A DNA stretch of 49,284 bases from Desmospora activa DSM 45169 (GCF_003046315.1 NZ_PZZP01000004.1:122795-172078); one strand, 5' to 3'. Positions 1 to 8,665 are shown, numbered from the stretch's first letter. Translations and numbers: made by a program. The notes: a model not told the origin generated them from the letters alone.

Positions 1-175
1 CCTGAGGGGCGGTACCGCTGTTGATGGTCATGGTGCCTTTGCTTTTGTAGCTTTCCATCTTCTCTGAGCGTTTGGACAGATCGCTCACGATTTCTTCCGG
101 GGTTTTTTCGCCGCAGCCGGCAAGAAAGACGATCGCTGACAGCAGCACGACGCAAACCCATGTGATCCGACGCAT
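1..175 (-). CDS. YdcC/LolA-like lipoprotein, N-terminal part only
   Basis: Partial gene; the rest lies left of the window. The ATG at 175-173 follows an AAAGGGTGG ribosome binding site. The first 20 residues form a lipoprotein signal peptide (MRR, then a hydrophobic stretch) ending in lipobox L18-A-G-C21, so the protein should be secreted and lipid-anchored on the outer face of the membrane. The following EKTPEEIVSDLSKRSEKMES stretch resembles the start of the Bacillus sporulation-associated YdcC / outer-membrane-lipoprotein-sorting (LolA-fold) family. The order acpS-nnr-this gene also matches Bacillus, where ydcC lies between acpS and alr. The family is known; the specific role is inferred. 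Confidence 0.75.
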   Translation of the reverse strand, partial: MRRITWVCVVLLSAIVFLAGCGEKTPEEIVSDLSKRSEKMESYKSKGTMTINSGTAPQ

Positions 176-231
176 TTCATCCACCCTTTCCCGATGGAGA
201 GACGCCAGGTCTATCCTTCGAAATGTGTCGG

Positions 232-1782
232 TCAGGCACGGGAGCGCAATTGGATCAACTGATGAAGAGCAGGTCCGATGGCACGAACAACATCGGTGGC
301 AACAACGCTATCCGGAGTATCGACAACGGCTAGACGGCCGGCGCGACTGTGCAGATGAACCGATAGGGCCGCCGCTGCAAACGGTGGAATGCCACGGGCC
401 AACCAGGCTCCCAGAATCCCGGTCAACACATCACCGGAACCGGCTTTAGCTAGTGCGGGTGCTACATTTCCCTCAACGACGCAGGACCCGTCCGCCGCTG
501 CGATAATGGTGTGACTTCCCTTCAACACCACGGTTACACCGTACTCTCGGGCCCAATCCCGAGCCACCCCTGGACGATTCGCCTCCACTTCGCTTACGGT
601 ACAAGCGGCGAGACGGGCCATCTCGCCCGGGTGTGGGGTTAGGACGACGGTCGATGCAACCTGACGCAGGATCGCAGGTTCGCGCGCGAGCAAGTTGAGA
701 CCATCGGCATCCAGTACCACCGGGCAGCCCAACTCCAGCAGAGGTTTTAACCACGTAACGTTGGACACACGGCCCAACCCCGGACCGACAGCAACAGCGC
801 GGAAGCGATTTTTTCGCTCATCCCATCCTAGAGGAAGAGAATCGGCAAAACCGCCGTCGCCACGATCAGGCCACCCCCACACGAGTGGCTCTGTCACCTG
901 GGAAGCCATCGCTGTCTCTTGCCCTTCCGGCACGGCCACCGTCACCATGCCGACACCGGTGCGGTAGGCGGCCATTGATGCCAATGCTGCCGCCCCCAAC
1001 ATGCCGCGGGAACCTCCCACCACCATCATGTGCCCATGTGTGCCTTTGTGCGACCATGGAGAGCGAGGGTGGAGATACTCTCCCCACTCATCGATGCCGT
1101 TGAGGCGGGCAGTAGGGGGGTGGGTTTGGTGAGCAACAGCAGGGATGCCGATGTCGGCCACCGTCAGCTCGCCACAGTGCTCCGCCCCTGGCTGTAGATA
1201 ATGCCCCCACTTGGGTCCAGCCAAGGTAACGGTCCAATCGGCCTGAACCGCCTTCCCCGGTACCGCTCCGGTGTCCGTCTCCACCCCGCTGGGGAGATCG
1301 ACCGCCAAAATTCGCCCCCGTGTCTCCCGGTTGACTGCAGCGATCACCGTTTGTAACGGCTCCCGCGGTTGACCGCGTACACCGGTACCCAGCATGGCGT
1401 CGATCACCCAGTCGGAACGGCGCAGGTCATCCACCAAATCCGGCAAGCGCTCTTGTTCCCACTGGAGCGGGTGGGGTTGAGAGCGGAGGCAGACATCGCG
1501 AAAAAGGCGTGTCTCCGCGGACATTTTCGCCGTCGGTCCCAGTTGCCACAAACGCACGTGCCAACCTGCCGACGCCAACAAGCGGGCGATGACGTAGCCG
1601 TCACCACCGTTGTTGCCCGTTCCGGCCAATACTGTTGCCCTACCTAAACCGGGATGACGTTTCAGTAACTGTCGTGTCACCGCTTGGCCCGCATTTTCCA
1701 TCAGAACCGCTCCCGGTACACCGATCGTTTCGATGGCGTACCGGTCCAAATCGCGCATTTCCTGTGCAGTGTAGAGATACAA
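232..1782 (-). CDS. nnr: Bifunctional NAD(P)H-hydrate repair enzyme (epimerase plus ADP-dependent dehydratase)
   Basis: It repairs hydrated NADH/NADPH: the N-terminal domain epimerises R- and S-NAD(P)HX and the C-terminal ribokinase-like domain dehydrates S-NAD(P)HX using ADP. Epimerase motifs are LMENAGQ near residue 28, GTGNNGGDG near 54 and DAMLGTG. Dehydratase motifs are GGSRGMLGAAALA, GPGLG, LDADGLN, LTPHPGEM and, near the C-terminus, AKAGSGDVLTG. I place the start at TTG 1782-1780 because AGGAGG lies 7 bases upstream; the ATG 30 bases upstream lacks a site. The resulting 516 aa is normal for the fused form. It lies about 410 bp downstream of acpS on the same strand and 57 bp before the lipoprotein gene. 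Confidence 0.93.
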   Translation of the reverse strand: MYLYTAQEMRDLDRYAIETIGVPGAVLMENAGQAVTRQLLKRHPGLGRATVLAGTGNNGGDGYVIARLLASAGWHVRLWQLGPTAKMSAETRLFRDVCLRSQPHPLQWEQERLPDLVDDLRRSDWVIDAMLGTGVRGQPREPLQTVIAAVNRETRGRILAVDLPSGVETDTGAVPGKAVQADWTVTLAGPKWGHYLQPGAEHCGELTVADIGIPAVAHQTHPPTARLNGIDEWGEYLHPRSPWSHKGTHGHMMVVGGSRGMLGAAALASMAAYRTGVGMVTVAVPEGQETAMASQVTEPLVWGWPDRGDGGFADSLPLGWDERKNRFRAVAVGPGLGRVSNVTWLKPLLELGCPVVLDADGLNLLAREPAILRQVASTVVLTPHPGEMARLAACTVSEVEANRPGVARDWAREYGVTVVLKGSHTIIAAADGSCVVEGNVAPALAKAGSGDVLTGILGAWLARGIPPFAAAALSVHLHSRAGRLAVVDTPDSVVATDVVRAIGPALHQLIQLRSRA

Positions 1783-1914
1783 GGATGTCCCTCCTAACCG
1801 CGTTACCATCATATGTCCCAGTCGGTGGTGTTATGCAGACAAGGTTGACAGGCTACTCGCCTCTTCAGTAAAACAGATTGATGACAATGTGGACTCGGGT
1901 CCCGATTTCCGTCT

Positions 1915-2133
1915 TCGCGCCTCTTTCCCTTGCAATGATGAAGGGCTGTCCGCTCCGTCCCCTCCGACCCCAACCAGCGTACATCAGGAAAAGTATGTGT
2001 GCCACTAAACGGTTAGGGCCTGCGGAGACTCCGTTAAGCAGTCGGTCAAAGTAAGACTAAAGTACGGAGTGACCGAGGCGAGACTTGTGCTTTAGTGCGA
2101 AGGGCGCTACACCGAAAATCGCTCCCCTCTTCC
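1915..2133 (-). repeat. Dispersed intergenic element, copy A (putative structured RNA)
   Basis: This fills most of the 410-bp gap between acpS and nnr. Read on the minus strand it aligns with 16954-17150 (plus). There are 16 identical bases at 2078-2093 (copy B 16990-17005) and 15 at 1970-1984 (copy B 17078-17092), plus shorter matches (GGAGCGATT, AGCGCCCTT, TTTGACCGACT, AAGGGAAAGAG). Nested helices: CCCTT (2104-2100) with AAGGG (1931-1927); CTGCTT (2041-2036) with GGACAG (1951-1946, one mismatch); CCCTAACC (2018-2011) with GGTTGGGG (1975-1968). No conserved reading frame is visible. Relative to copy B it carries about 25 extra bases between the CTCGC and TTTGACCG blocks. Confidence 0.7.
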
Positions 2134-2192
2134 CATTACTGGGGTTTGTCAGCAACCTCAAAAGCAATTGTCGCTCAAGCAAACTCGTAAGC

Positions 2193-2570
2193 TCAATCTC
2201 TCTGTTCGACGACGACAAATGCTGTAGCCTGCTCTTCCGTATGGGTGATCGACAGATGGATCGCGATATCGCTGTTCCAACCGAGGCGTGTTTGAGCCAC
2301 CTTCGACAGACGGGCGATCGGTTTTCCCCGCTCATCCGGTAGAACCGTGATATCACAAAAATTAACCATGGCGCCAATTCCCGTTCCAGCCGCCTTGGAC
2401 AGCGCCTCTTTGGCGGCGAAGCGGCCGGCCATCCATTCGATTCGCCGCTTTTCACTCGTAGGCAGATAGGCTTGCTCTTCAGGAGTCAAGATCCGTTTGG
2501 CTAGCCTTTGCGGACCAAAGGCAGCGATACGGGCACACGAGATGCTGTCGGTTCCGATCCCTACAATCAT
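2193..2570 (-). CDS. acpS: Holo-[acyl-carrier-protein] synthase
   Basis: It transfers 4'-phosphopantetheine from CoA to the serine of apo-ACP, activating fatty acid synthesis in the cytoplasm. The 125-aa length is normal. The N-terminal GIGTDSISCAR carries the metal-binding aspartate; the central FAAKEALSKAAGTGIG is the family signature with the catalytic glutamate; SITHTEEQATAFVVV is the C-terminal strand motif. The ATG is preceded by GGGGTGG. It starts 13 bases after the ABC permease stop, so it probably shares that transcript. Confidence 0.95.
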   Translation of the reverse strand: MIVGIGTDSISCARIAAFGPQRLAKRILTPEEQAYLPTSEKRRIEWMAGRFAAKEALSKAAGTGIGAMVNFCDITVLPDERGKPIARLSKVAQTRLGWNSDIAIHLSITHTEEQATAFVVVEQRD

Positions 2571-2583
2571 GACGCCACCCCTA

Positions 2584-3699
2584 TCATTCTACATCCCAGC
2601 GAAATGTGACCGCAGCTACGGTAAAAGCCACCACCAACCACGCCGCCAGAATGGACAACGGCAGCGACAATTGAGCAAGGGTGGCCCCATCGTTCATCAC
2701 GCCACGAAGGGAGTGGGTTAGATGTCCGATCGGAATCGCCTGAACCACGGGTTGCAACAGCCCCGGCAGATCACGAACGGGAAAGAAGATTCCGCCGACG
2801 AAAATCATGGGAAAGGAGATTAAACCAGCAATGGGACCGGCGCTTTCCGGAGTTTTGGTCAGGCTGGCGATAATAAATCCAATCGCCATAAAGGTGAGAC
2901 TGCCCAAAAGCACCACAGCCAACAAAAGCAGCCACGACCCGTTCATCTGAACGTCAAACAGGAAAAAAGCAACCAGCAGAATGACTACCGCCTGTAAACT
3001 GTTTAAGAGTACCCGCGCCGTAATCTGTCCGGCGATAAAGGTGGAGCTTTTCAGAGGGGTACCCTGCATTCTGCGCAAAATCCCTCGCTCCCGCCAAGAG
3101 GCGATCGTACCGGCAACACCGTTTAAGTTGTTCGTCATAATCATCATCGCCAGGATACCCGGCGCCATAAAATCCATCGTGCCCAGGGAGCGGGTTTGGA
3201 CATCAACCTGTTCCATCGCAATCACCGGTTGATACCCGACCAATTCCTTGTTGCGTGCATCCACTACCTGAGCTACCACCGATTGCCCCACTTCAGCTAC
3301 TGTCGGGTTGCTGCTGTCTAAGTAGAGAGCGATTTGCCCTGTTGCATGGGCTTTTCCGGAAGATGAAAATTTCTCCACTTCCGCTCCTAGCCCTTTTTGC
3401 AGCACAATCATCATCTCGGCACTACCGGAACGGACCTGTTTTAACCCAAGCTCCCGTTCCGCAGTGGAGACGGCTAAACCTTCCGTCTCTTGAAATGCGC
3501 GTACTAACTCCTGCGATTGGGGGGAACCATCTTCATCCACCACAATCGTGTCCAGTGTAAACTGGTTGCCGCCTGTTCCCATCAACGTACCCAGTCCCAC
3601 CATCATCAAAATCGGCAACAACAGCGACCAGATAATCATATTTTTATTGCGGATAAACAACAATAGCTGGGCCCATGTTAACCGCCAGTATGCGTTCAT
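2584..3699 (-). CDS. ABC-2 type exporter permease
   Basis: This 371-aa membrane subunit belongs to a two-gene ABC exporter. It has one N-terminal transmembrane segment (near residues 20-40), a large extracytoplasmic region of about 150 residues, then about five C-terminal segments: the ABC-2 / DrrB-NatB layout. I chose the ATG at 3699 (MNAYWRL) over an upstream one because it overlaps the ATPase stop as ATGA and has AAAGAGG upstream, implying translational coupling. The substrate cannot be read from sequence; drug, lipid or ion export are family possibilities. Confidence 0.88.
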   Translation of the reverse strand: MNAYWRLTWAQLLLFIRNKNMIIWSLLLPILMMVGLGTLMGTGGNQFTLDTIVVDEDGSPQSQELVRAFQETEGLAVSTAERELGLKQVRSGSAEMMIVLQKGLGAEVEKFSSSGKAHATGQIALYLDSSNPTVAEVGQSVVAQVVDARNKELVGYQPVIAMEQVDVQTRSLGTMDFMAPGILAMMIMTNNLNGVAGTIASWRERGILRRMQGTPLKSSTFIAGQITARVLLNSLQAVVILLVAFFLFDVQMNGSWLLLLAVVLLGSLTFMAIGFIIASLTKTPESAGPIAGLISFPMIFVGGIFFPVRDLPGLLQPVVQAIPIGHLTHSLRGVMNDGATLAQLSLPLSILAAWLVVAFTVAAVTFRWDVE

Positions 3700-4610
3700 T
3701 GTGTCAACCTCTTTCCCGTTCGTTGCAAAAAGACATCTTCCAAGGTAGCGGTACGGGTGCGCAGGCCGGAGAGAACCCACCCGTTTGCATCCGCCAGGGG
3801 AATCAGGCGCAGCAGCGTACTCTGTAGACGATCCGTTAATAAGACAGTCGCTCCGTCTTCTGCCTGCTTTACTTCCTTCACCCCGTCCAGGGCTTGGAAC
3901 ATCTCCTGCGGCTGGGGTTTACTCAGTACAAATTCCACCACACTGTCGGAAGCCAGCTGGCGAATCAACCCCGCCGGTGAATCCAAAGCGATGATGCGGC
4001 CTGAGTCCATTATTGCCACCCGGTCACACAATTGCTCTGCCTCTTCCATATAGTGAGTGGATAAAAAAACGGTACGACCCTCATCTTTGAGACGTTGAAC
4101 GATGGCCCACAGATCACGGCGCGCCTTGGGATCGAGACCGGTAGTAGGCTCGTCCAGAAAGATCACCTTAGGATCATGTACCACCGCTAAGGCGATGGCC
4201 AACCGCTGCCGCTGCCCACCGGAAAGGTGTTTGACCAACGTCTTCGCCTTTCCTTCCAGATCGAAGGAAGCTAGCAATTCTTCTACCGATCGCATCTGAG
4301 CATAGAAGCTGCCGTACAGCAGAATGATTTCACGCGTTGTCAAATGATCAAACAACGCCGTCGACTGCAACTGTACACCGATCCGTTCTTTCACCGCATT
4401 CCGCTGCCGGATGGCGTTATGGCCGTCAATGGAGATTTCACCGCCGTCAGGGGTACGTAACCCTTCCATCATTTCCATGGTGGTGGTTTTTCCGGCACCG
4501 TTGGGACCCAAAAGGCCAAAAATCTCTCCCTGTGCCACTTCAAAACTGATGTAATCCACTACACGTTGACCGTTATAGATTTTCACCAGATCTTTTACTT
4601 GTATCATCAT
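3696..4610 (-). CDS. ABC exporter ATP-binding subunit
   Basis: This 304-aa ATPase powers the permease encoded immediately downstream. It shows Walker A GPNGAGKTT (about residue 35), signature LSGGQRQRL, Walker B VIFLDEPTTGLDP and switch histidine STHYMEEAEQLCD. The C-terminal ~85 residues form the extra domain typical of DrrA/NatA-type ATPases. Two adjacent ATG codons (4610 and 4607) are possible starts behind AAAGGGG; I keep the first. Its TGA overlaps the permease ATG by four bases. It is the first gene of the operon that probably continues into acpS. Confidence 0.93.
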   Translation of the reverse strand: MMIQVKDLVKIYNGQRVVDYISFEVAQGEIFGLLGPNGAGKTTTMEMMEGLRTPDGGEISIDGHNAIRQRNAVKERIGVQLQSTALFDHLTTREIILLYGSFYAQMRSVEELLASFDLEGKAKTLVKHLSGGQRQRLAIALAVVHDPKVIFLDEPTTGLDPKARRDLWAIVQRLKDEGRTVFLSTHYMEEAEQLCDRVAIMDSGRIIALDSPAGLIRQLASDSVVEFVLSKPQPQEMFQALDGVKEVKQAEDGATVLLTDRLQSTLLRLIPLADANGWVLSGLRTRTATLEDVFLQRTGKRLTQ

Positions 4611-4667
4611 CGGCTGTTCAGGCCCCTTTTTCTTAAAGGTGTTTAGTCACCCGATCCTGTCGGAATC

Positions 4668-4676
4668 AGTATAGCA
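4668..4676 (-). promoter_or_regulatory. Extended -10 promoter of the ABC exporter operon
   Basis: On the minus strand the sequence reads TGCTATACT, an extended -10 (TGn plus TATACT), about 58 bases upstream of the ATPase start. No good -35 is visible at 17 bases, as is common for extended -10 promoters. Confidence 0.5.
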
Positions 4677-4727
4677 CAGAGCCGATCCAATAAAAAAAGC
4701 ACTACCGAAGTCCCGGCCCTACCCGTA

Positions 4728-5153
4728 TCACTTCAGCAGCCCTTGATAAGGTTGTAGATCGATCTCCTTTTTCTGTAGTGTTTGCACCAACCATTGATGA
4801 TCCCGTTTGGGTGTCGCCATGATATAACCGCGAATAATCAAATCTCGGCTCATGGCATCAGCCTTTTCCTGTACCGCCAACTGGCCGATCTTGCCGGCGA
4901 TGGTGCGCATAGCGGTATCCCGGAACGGTTTTGGAACCGGCTGAACCAATTCTTCCAATAATGACTTTTGCTCTTCCGTCCACAAATGGCGCGTCCGTTC
5001 GATATAATGATCCTGCCAGTCCAAATCGGATTTACCGTCCTCTTTTGGCATCGCCTTGAGAAACTTGCGAAACATAAAGTATCCGCCTGTTCCAAGAAAC
5101 CAGACCATAAACAAAAACCACAATACCATTAACCATGTAATCCAATCCGGCAT
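4728..5153 (-). CDS. DUF2621 membrane-anchored protein (YneK-like)
   Basis: This 141-aa protein has one N-terminal transmembrane segment (about residues 5-27) followed by a soluble, charged helical region including WTEEQKSLLEELVQPVPKPF and the C-terminal RGYIMATPKRDHQWL. The overall pattern recalls the Bacillus YneK/DUF2621 family, whose function is unknown; the family name is from memory and moderately certain. The ATG has AGAGGTG seven bases upstream. It stands alone, with the ABC operon promoter just downstream. Confidence 0.6.
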   Translation of the reverse strand: MPDWITWLMVLWFLFMVWFLGTGGYFMFRKFLKAMPKEDGKSDLDWQDHYIERTRHLWTEEQKSLLEELVQPVPKPFRDTAMRTIAGKIGQLAVQEKADAMSRDLIIRGYIMATPKRDHQWLVQTLQKKEIDLQPYQGLLK

Positions 5154-5621
5154 TCCTATTCACCTCTTGCTATGAAATCCCTGGTGCCTCATCTGCAAAG
5201 GTTGATCTTGAAATCATATAGGGTGGTCGAGAGTGGATTCCCGTATTCGCTCCATGCGTGGCAAAGTCGCTCATCCGGGTATCCCCCCCTCCCTAACCAA
5301 CAACGTTAGCAGTTGGGGCATTAGCAGACGACTTCCTTTCCCCCCCATTGTAGCATGCCGTTGTCCGTCGGTCACGTCGGGAGAGAGTGGGGACCAGAGA
5401 AGAGGGCGAGATTGATATTTGTACATGCTGCGGGGTGAGAACGGGGAAGTTTGGGGGCGTCTACAGTCTCTTGCCAAACAACGAGCTTAATCGCCCCTTC
5501 CTTTAACCCAATCCCCCATCTTCGCGAGTTTTCGGCAACTGTTCACATTTGGATTTTTCGTTTTGATTTCCGTTCACGCTCAATATGATATATATTGTAA
5601 TCTGGGGGGAGAGTGCGACAA
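5154..5621. other. Divergent intergenic region between DUF2621 and PBP genes
   Basis: No gene is supported in these 468 bases. The region holds one copy of a short dispersed repeat (5233-5277), a C/G-homopolymer-rich stretch around 5284-5347, and the AT-rich upstream region of the PBP gene. There, TTGATT with a TGATAT 17 bases later is a weak sigma-A candidate on the plus strand. Confidence 0.5.
5233..5277. repeat. Short dispersed intergenic repeat, copy 1
   Basis: The 16 bases CGCTCCATGCGTGGCA at 5248-5263 recur exactly at 39591-39606. Flanking bases are also similar (GTGGATTCCCGTATT versus GTGGTTATCCGTCTC; AAGTCGCTCATCCGG versus GAGTTGCTCGCCGGA), giving about 45 bp of related sequence in the same orientation. 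Both copies are intergenic. Confidence 0.55.
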
Positions 5622-7826
5622 ATGAATGCGCGAAAACTGAAGACCTTCGGCCGTCTATTTTGGAAAGCGATGATGACAAAGAAGTGGTGGCTGTTGGTGG
5701 TCTCCACCACTTTATTGGTCGTTGTGGGCGGATTAGCCGCCGTTATGTTGACCACAAACGTTTATGAATTGGATAGCTTAAAAAAATTGAAGTTTGCCAC
5801 CACCCTTTATGATCGCGATGAGAAAGAGATTGAAGCACTGGGAGATACCAACCGTGAATACATCGATCTGGATGATGTAAAATCCCAGGAGCTGATGGAA
5901 GCTTTTGTCGCGATTGAGGACGAACGCTTCTATGAACATAACGGCCCCGACTTAAAGGGTCTCGCCCGCGCTTTGGCAGTAGATATCCTCACCATGAGCG
6001 CCGCTGAAGGCGGAAGCACGATCACGATGCAGGTTGCGCGCAATATCGTTCTAAACGAACAGAGAGAAAAAACATTTATGCGCAAAGTGACGGAAATCGC
6101 CATCGCTTACAACCTGGAACGCAAATATACGAAAAAAGAGATTTTGGAATCCTACCTAAACTATATCTCCCTCGGCAATGAATTCCGGGGAATTCAGACG
6201 GCTTCCAAAAACTATTTTGATAAAGATCTGACCAAAGACGAGCTGGAACCGCATGAAATCGCTCTGCTGGCCGGACTGCCCAAAGCACCGGAAGGATACA
6301 ATCCGTTTAAGCACGAAAAAAATGCGATTCAACGCCGCAATGTCGTATTGGCCAAAATGGCGGAAAAAGAGATGATCACCGAGCAGGAAAAAGAAAAATA
6401 TCAGAAGATGGATCTTGGCGTTGACCCCAAAAACATGGCCAAGCACCGTAAAAACGAAAATTACCACGCCTACAAAGATTTCTTGGCCAATGAAGCGTTG
6501 GAACGATATGGCCTCGACGGTCAGGATCTCTTAAACGGCGGCTACAAAATCTATACCGGTATGAACAAAAAAGCACAGATGTCCCTGGAACGCGCACTAA
6601 GGGATGATAGTTACTACCAGGGTCATGACAACTTGGATGCCGGTGCAACCATCATCGATCCCAAAACGGGAGAGATCGCCGCCATCGGTGGAGGCCGCAA
6701 CTACCTGAGCGGATATGAAAACCGTGCACTCTCCCGTGTGCAACCCGGTTCCGCCATTAAACCGCTGACGGTATTTGCCCCGGTGGTGGAAGAAAAGGGT
6801 TATAACGAAAACAGCTATGTCTCCGACTCCCCGTATACCTATAACGGCTGGTCCCCTCAAAACTATGACGGGGTGTTTCAAGGTAGCATTCCTTTAAAAC
6901 AGGCAGCAGCCCGCTCCATCAACGCAGGAACCGCTCGCCTGCTAGTGGAAGTGGTAGGAGTGGAGACTGCCTTCCAGTATGCAGAAAAGGAAGGGCTAGC
7001 ACTGGAGGAGAGCGATAAACAACCGGCGCCCCTCTCGCTCGGCGGACTGTCCAAAGGAGTAAGTACCCTACAGGTCGCGCAAGCGTATAGCCTTTTTCCC
7101 AACGGGGGCAAATTTAGCGAAGCCCACAGCATCGTTAAAATCGTCGCCCCTGATGGCACGGAACTAGAGCCGAAAAAGGAATTGCGCCAAAACGAGAAAG
7201 TATTTAGCCCCCGTACCGCCGATGTGATGAACCAAATGTTAAGCTATGTAGTGCAAAGCGGAACCGGCGGAAACGCCCGCTTAGCCGATGGGCGCGATGT
7301 AGCCGGAAAAACAGGTACCACTCAAAATAACAAGGAAGCCTGGTTTGTCGGATACACGCCCGAATATGTGATGGCTACGATGGTGTTTAATGAGGGAGGA
7401 GAGCATGTCCGCCTATCCGGCGGTGAATATCCGGCACGCATCTTCCACAAAGTGATGACAGATACATTGTCAGGGACAGAAGTTAGCCGGTTTGAACGAT
7501 TCGGGGGAGACGGCACCACACCGACCCAACCTACCGACACTCCAGCCTCGCCTCCCGCTGACTCGCAAAATAACAATCTTTCGGAGAAAGAACAGGAAAA
7601 ACAGCGCAAACAGGAGGAGAAAGAGGCGGAAAAAGAGCGAAAGCAGCAGGAAAAGGAACAGAAAAAGCGGGAGGAAGAAGAACGGAAACGGCAAGAAGAA
7701 AACGCTGACGATGGAGAACCCGCTACACCACCGCCTGCGCAAGAACCGCCCCAACCCGGCAATGGCGGAGATACTGGCGGTAACCCCGGAGACGGTGGAG
7801 ATGACAACGGCAACGAAGGTGAGTAA
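5622..7826 (+). CDS. Class A penicillin-binding protein (PBP1A/2A-type glycosyltransferase-transpeptidase)
   Basis: It polymerises lipid II and cross-links peptidoglycan outside the membrane. A cytoplasmic N-terminus and one membrane anchor (about residues 27-47) precede a GT51 domain with EDERFYEHNG, GGSTITMQ and YLNYISLG. The transpeptidase domain has SAIK (nucleophile serine, in QPGSAIKPL), SIN (ARSINAG) and KTGTT. A tail of about 100 residues follows: a K/E/Q/R-rich stretch, then Pro/Gly/Asp-rich low complexity. I prefer ATG 5622, nine bases after GGGGGGAG, over the GTG at 5613 that abuts it. 734 aa; monocistronic with its own terminator. Confidence 0.95.
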   Translation: MNARKLKTFGRLFWKAMMTKKWWLLVVSTTLLVVVGGLAAVMLTTNVYELDSLKKLKFATTLYDRDEKEIEALGDTNREYIDLDDVKSQELMEAFVAIEDERFYEHNGPDLKGLARALAVDILTMSAAEGGSTITMQVARNIVLNEQREKTFMRKVTEIAIAYNLERKYTKKEILESYLNYISLGNEFRGIQTASKNYFDKDLTKDELEPHEIALLAGLPKAPEGYNPFKHEKNAIQRRNVVLAKMAEKEMITEQEKEKYQKMDLGVDPKNMAKHRKNENYHAYKDFLANEALERYGLDGQDLLNGGYKIYTGMNKKAQMSLERALRDDSYYQGHDNLDAGATIIDPKTGEIAAIGGGRNYLSGYENRALSRVQPGSAIKPLTVFAPVVEEKGYNENSYVSDSPYTYNGWSPQNYDGVFQGSIPLKQAAARSINAGTARLLVEVVGVETAFQYAEKEGLALEESDKQPAPLSLGGLSKGVSTLQVAQAYSLFPNGGKFSEAHSIVKIVAPDGTELEPKKELRQNEKVFSPRTADVMNQMLSYVVQSGTGGNARLADGRDVAGKTGTTQNNKEAWFVGYTPEYVMATMVFNEGGEHVRLSGGEYPARIFHKVMTDTLSGTEVSRFERFGGDGTTPTQPTDTPASPPADSQNNNLSEKEQEKQRKQEEKEAEKERKQQEKEQKKREEEERKRQEENADDGEPATPPPAQEPPQPGNGGDTGGNPGDGGDDNGNEGE

Positions 7827-7838
7827 CACGATAAAAGG

Positions 7839-7870
7839 AACCGATCGCACAGCGCGGTCGGTTTTTTTGT
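7839..7870 (+). terminator. Terminator of the PBP gene
   Basis: AACCGA (7839) can pair with TCGGTT (ending 7863), with an inner CGC-ACA-GCG hairpin, followed by a T7 run. It starts 12 bases after the PBP stop. Confidence 0.85.
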
Positions 7871-7955
7871 TTTAGCCCATCTTGGCTTTTATTGGCTTTG
7901 TACACAGCAGGAAAATAAGACCCAGATGAAGAAAACCTCTATAGGACAAAACTAA

Positions 7956-7972
7956 GTTTCATATAGTGAAAC
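7956..7972. promoter_or_regulatory. Inverted repeat upstream of the AbrB-type gene
   Basis: A perfect 6-5-6 inverted repeat, GTTTCA-TATAG-TGAAAC, lies 78 bases upstream of the start at 8050. It could be an operator, but no regulator gene is adjacent. Confidence 0.3.
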
Positions 7973-8049
7973 CATAAGCCTTTTTCTCTATCGAGCCCAC
8001 TCTTCCATCAAACGACATCGATCAAGATTGGAACCAGAAGGAGTGATAA

Positions 8050-8547
8050 ATGATGGAATGGTCGCGAACCGCACTCACCCTATTATGTGCGCTTTTAGGT
8101 GGATGGTTGGGCCACTCGTTACGTATTCCCGCCGGTCCCATGATCGGCTCAATGGTCGGAGTCGCGTCAGTACAATTGATCGGCTTTCCGTTGGGTGCCT
8201 TTCCGTCCTGGCTTCCCATCGGCCTTCAAATTTGTTTAGGTGCGATGCTGGGTCTAAAAATCACCCGCCAAACTTTAGTCGATCTACAATCCGTCTGGGC
8301 TCCCGCGATTATCGTTGCCCTGCTCGCTGTCGCTTTTGGAGTCATCGTCGGCTGGTTGATCAGCCGTGTAGCGGGCTGGGACTACTTAACCAGTTATTTT
8401 TCCGCTGCCCCCGGCGGCATGTCCGATCTGCTGCTGATCGCATCCACCACAGAGGCGGATACATCCAAAGTGATGACTTTGCATCTCGTGCGGCTGGTTA
8501 CCGTTATTTTAACGGTTCCCTTATTGGTCAAGTGGTTTTTCAAATAA
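8050..8547 (+). CDS. AbrB-duplication family membrane protein, single-repeat form
   Basis: 165 aa, almost entirely hydrophobic, with about five transmembrane helices and the family-typical GWLGHSLRIPAGPMIGSM near the N-terminus and FSAAPGGMSDLLLIA near residue 118. Members annotated as 'AbrB family / ammonia monooxygenase-like' are usually about 350 aa and contain two such halves; this one carries only one. AGAAGGAG precedes the ATG pair at 8050/8053. Function unknown; it may pair with itself or another half-protein. Confidence 0.75.
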   Translation: MMEWSRTALTLLCALLGGWLGHSLRIPAGPMIGSMVGVASVQLIGFPLGAFPSWLPIGLQICLGAMLGLKITRQTLVDLQSVWAPAIIVALLAVAFGVIVGWLISRVAGWDYLTSYFSAAPGGMSDLLLIASTTEADTSKVMTLHLVRLVTVILTVPLLVKWFFK

Positions 8548-8665
8548 TCAACCAACCTGAAGTGATCATTCTATGTCTTTTTTAGGACAAATGGATTAGA
8601 AATCAGCGAGAAGGGAACAACGAACGGGGAAAGTTCGATAAAATAGATGCTGGGAGGGAAAGCTG

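Noticed and set aside
7492-7875. Alternative-frame ORFs over the PBP tail
   Set aside because: They arise from the biased K/E/Q codon pattern of the real PBP frame, which is continuous and has all motifs up to its terminator.
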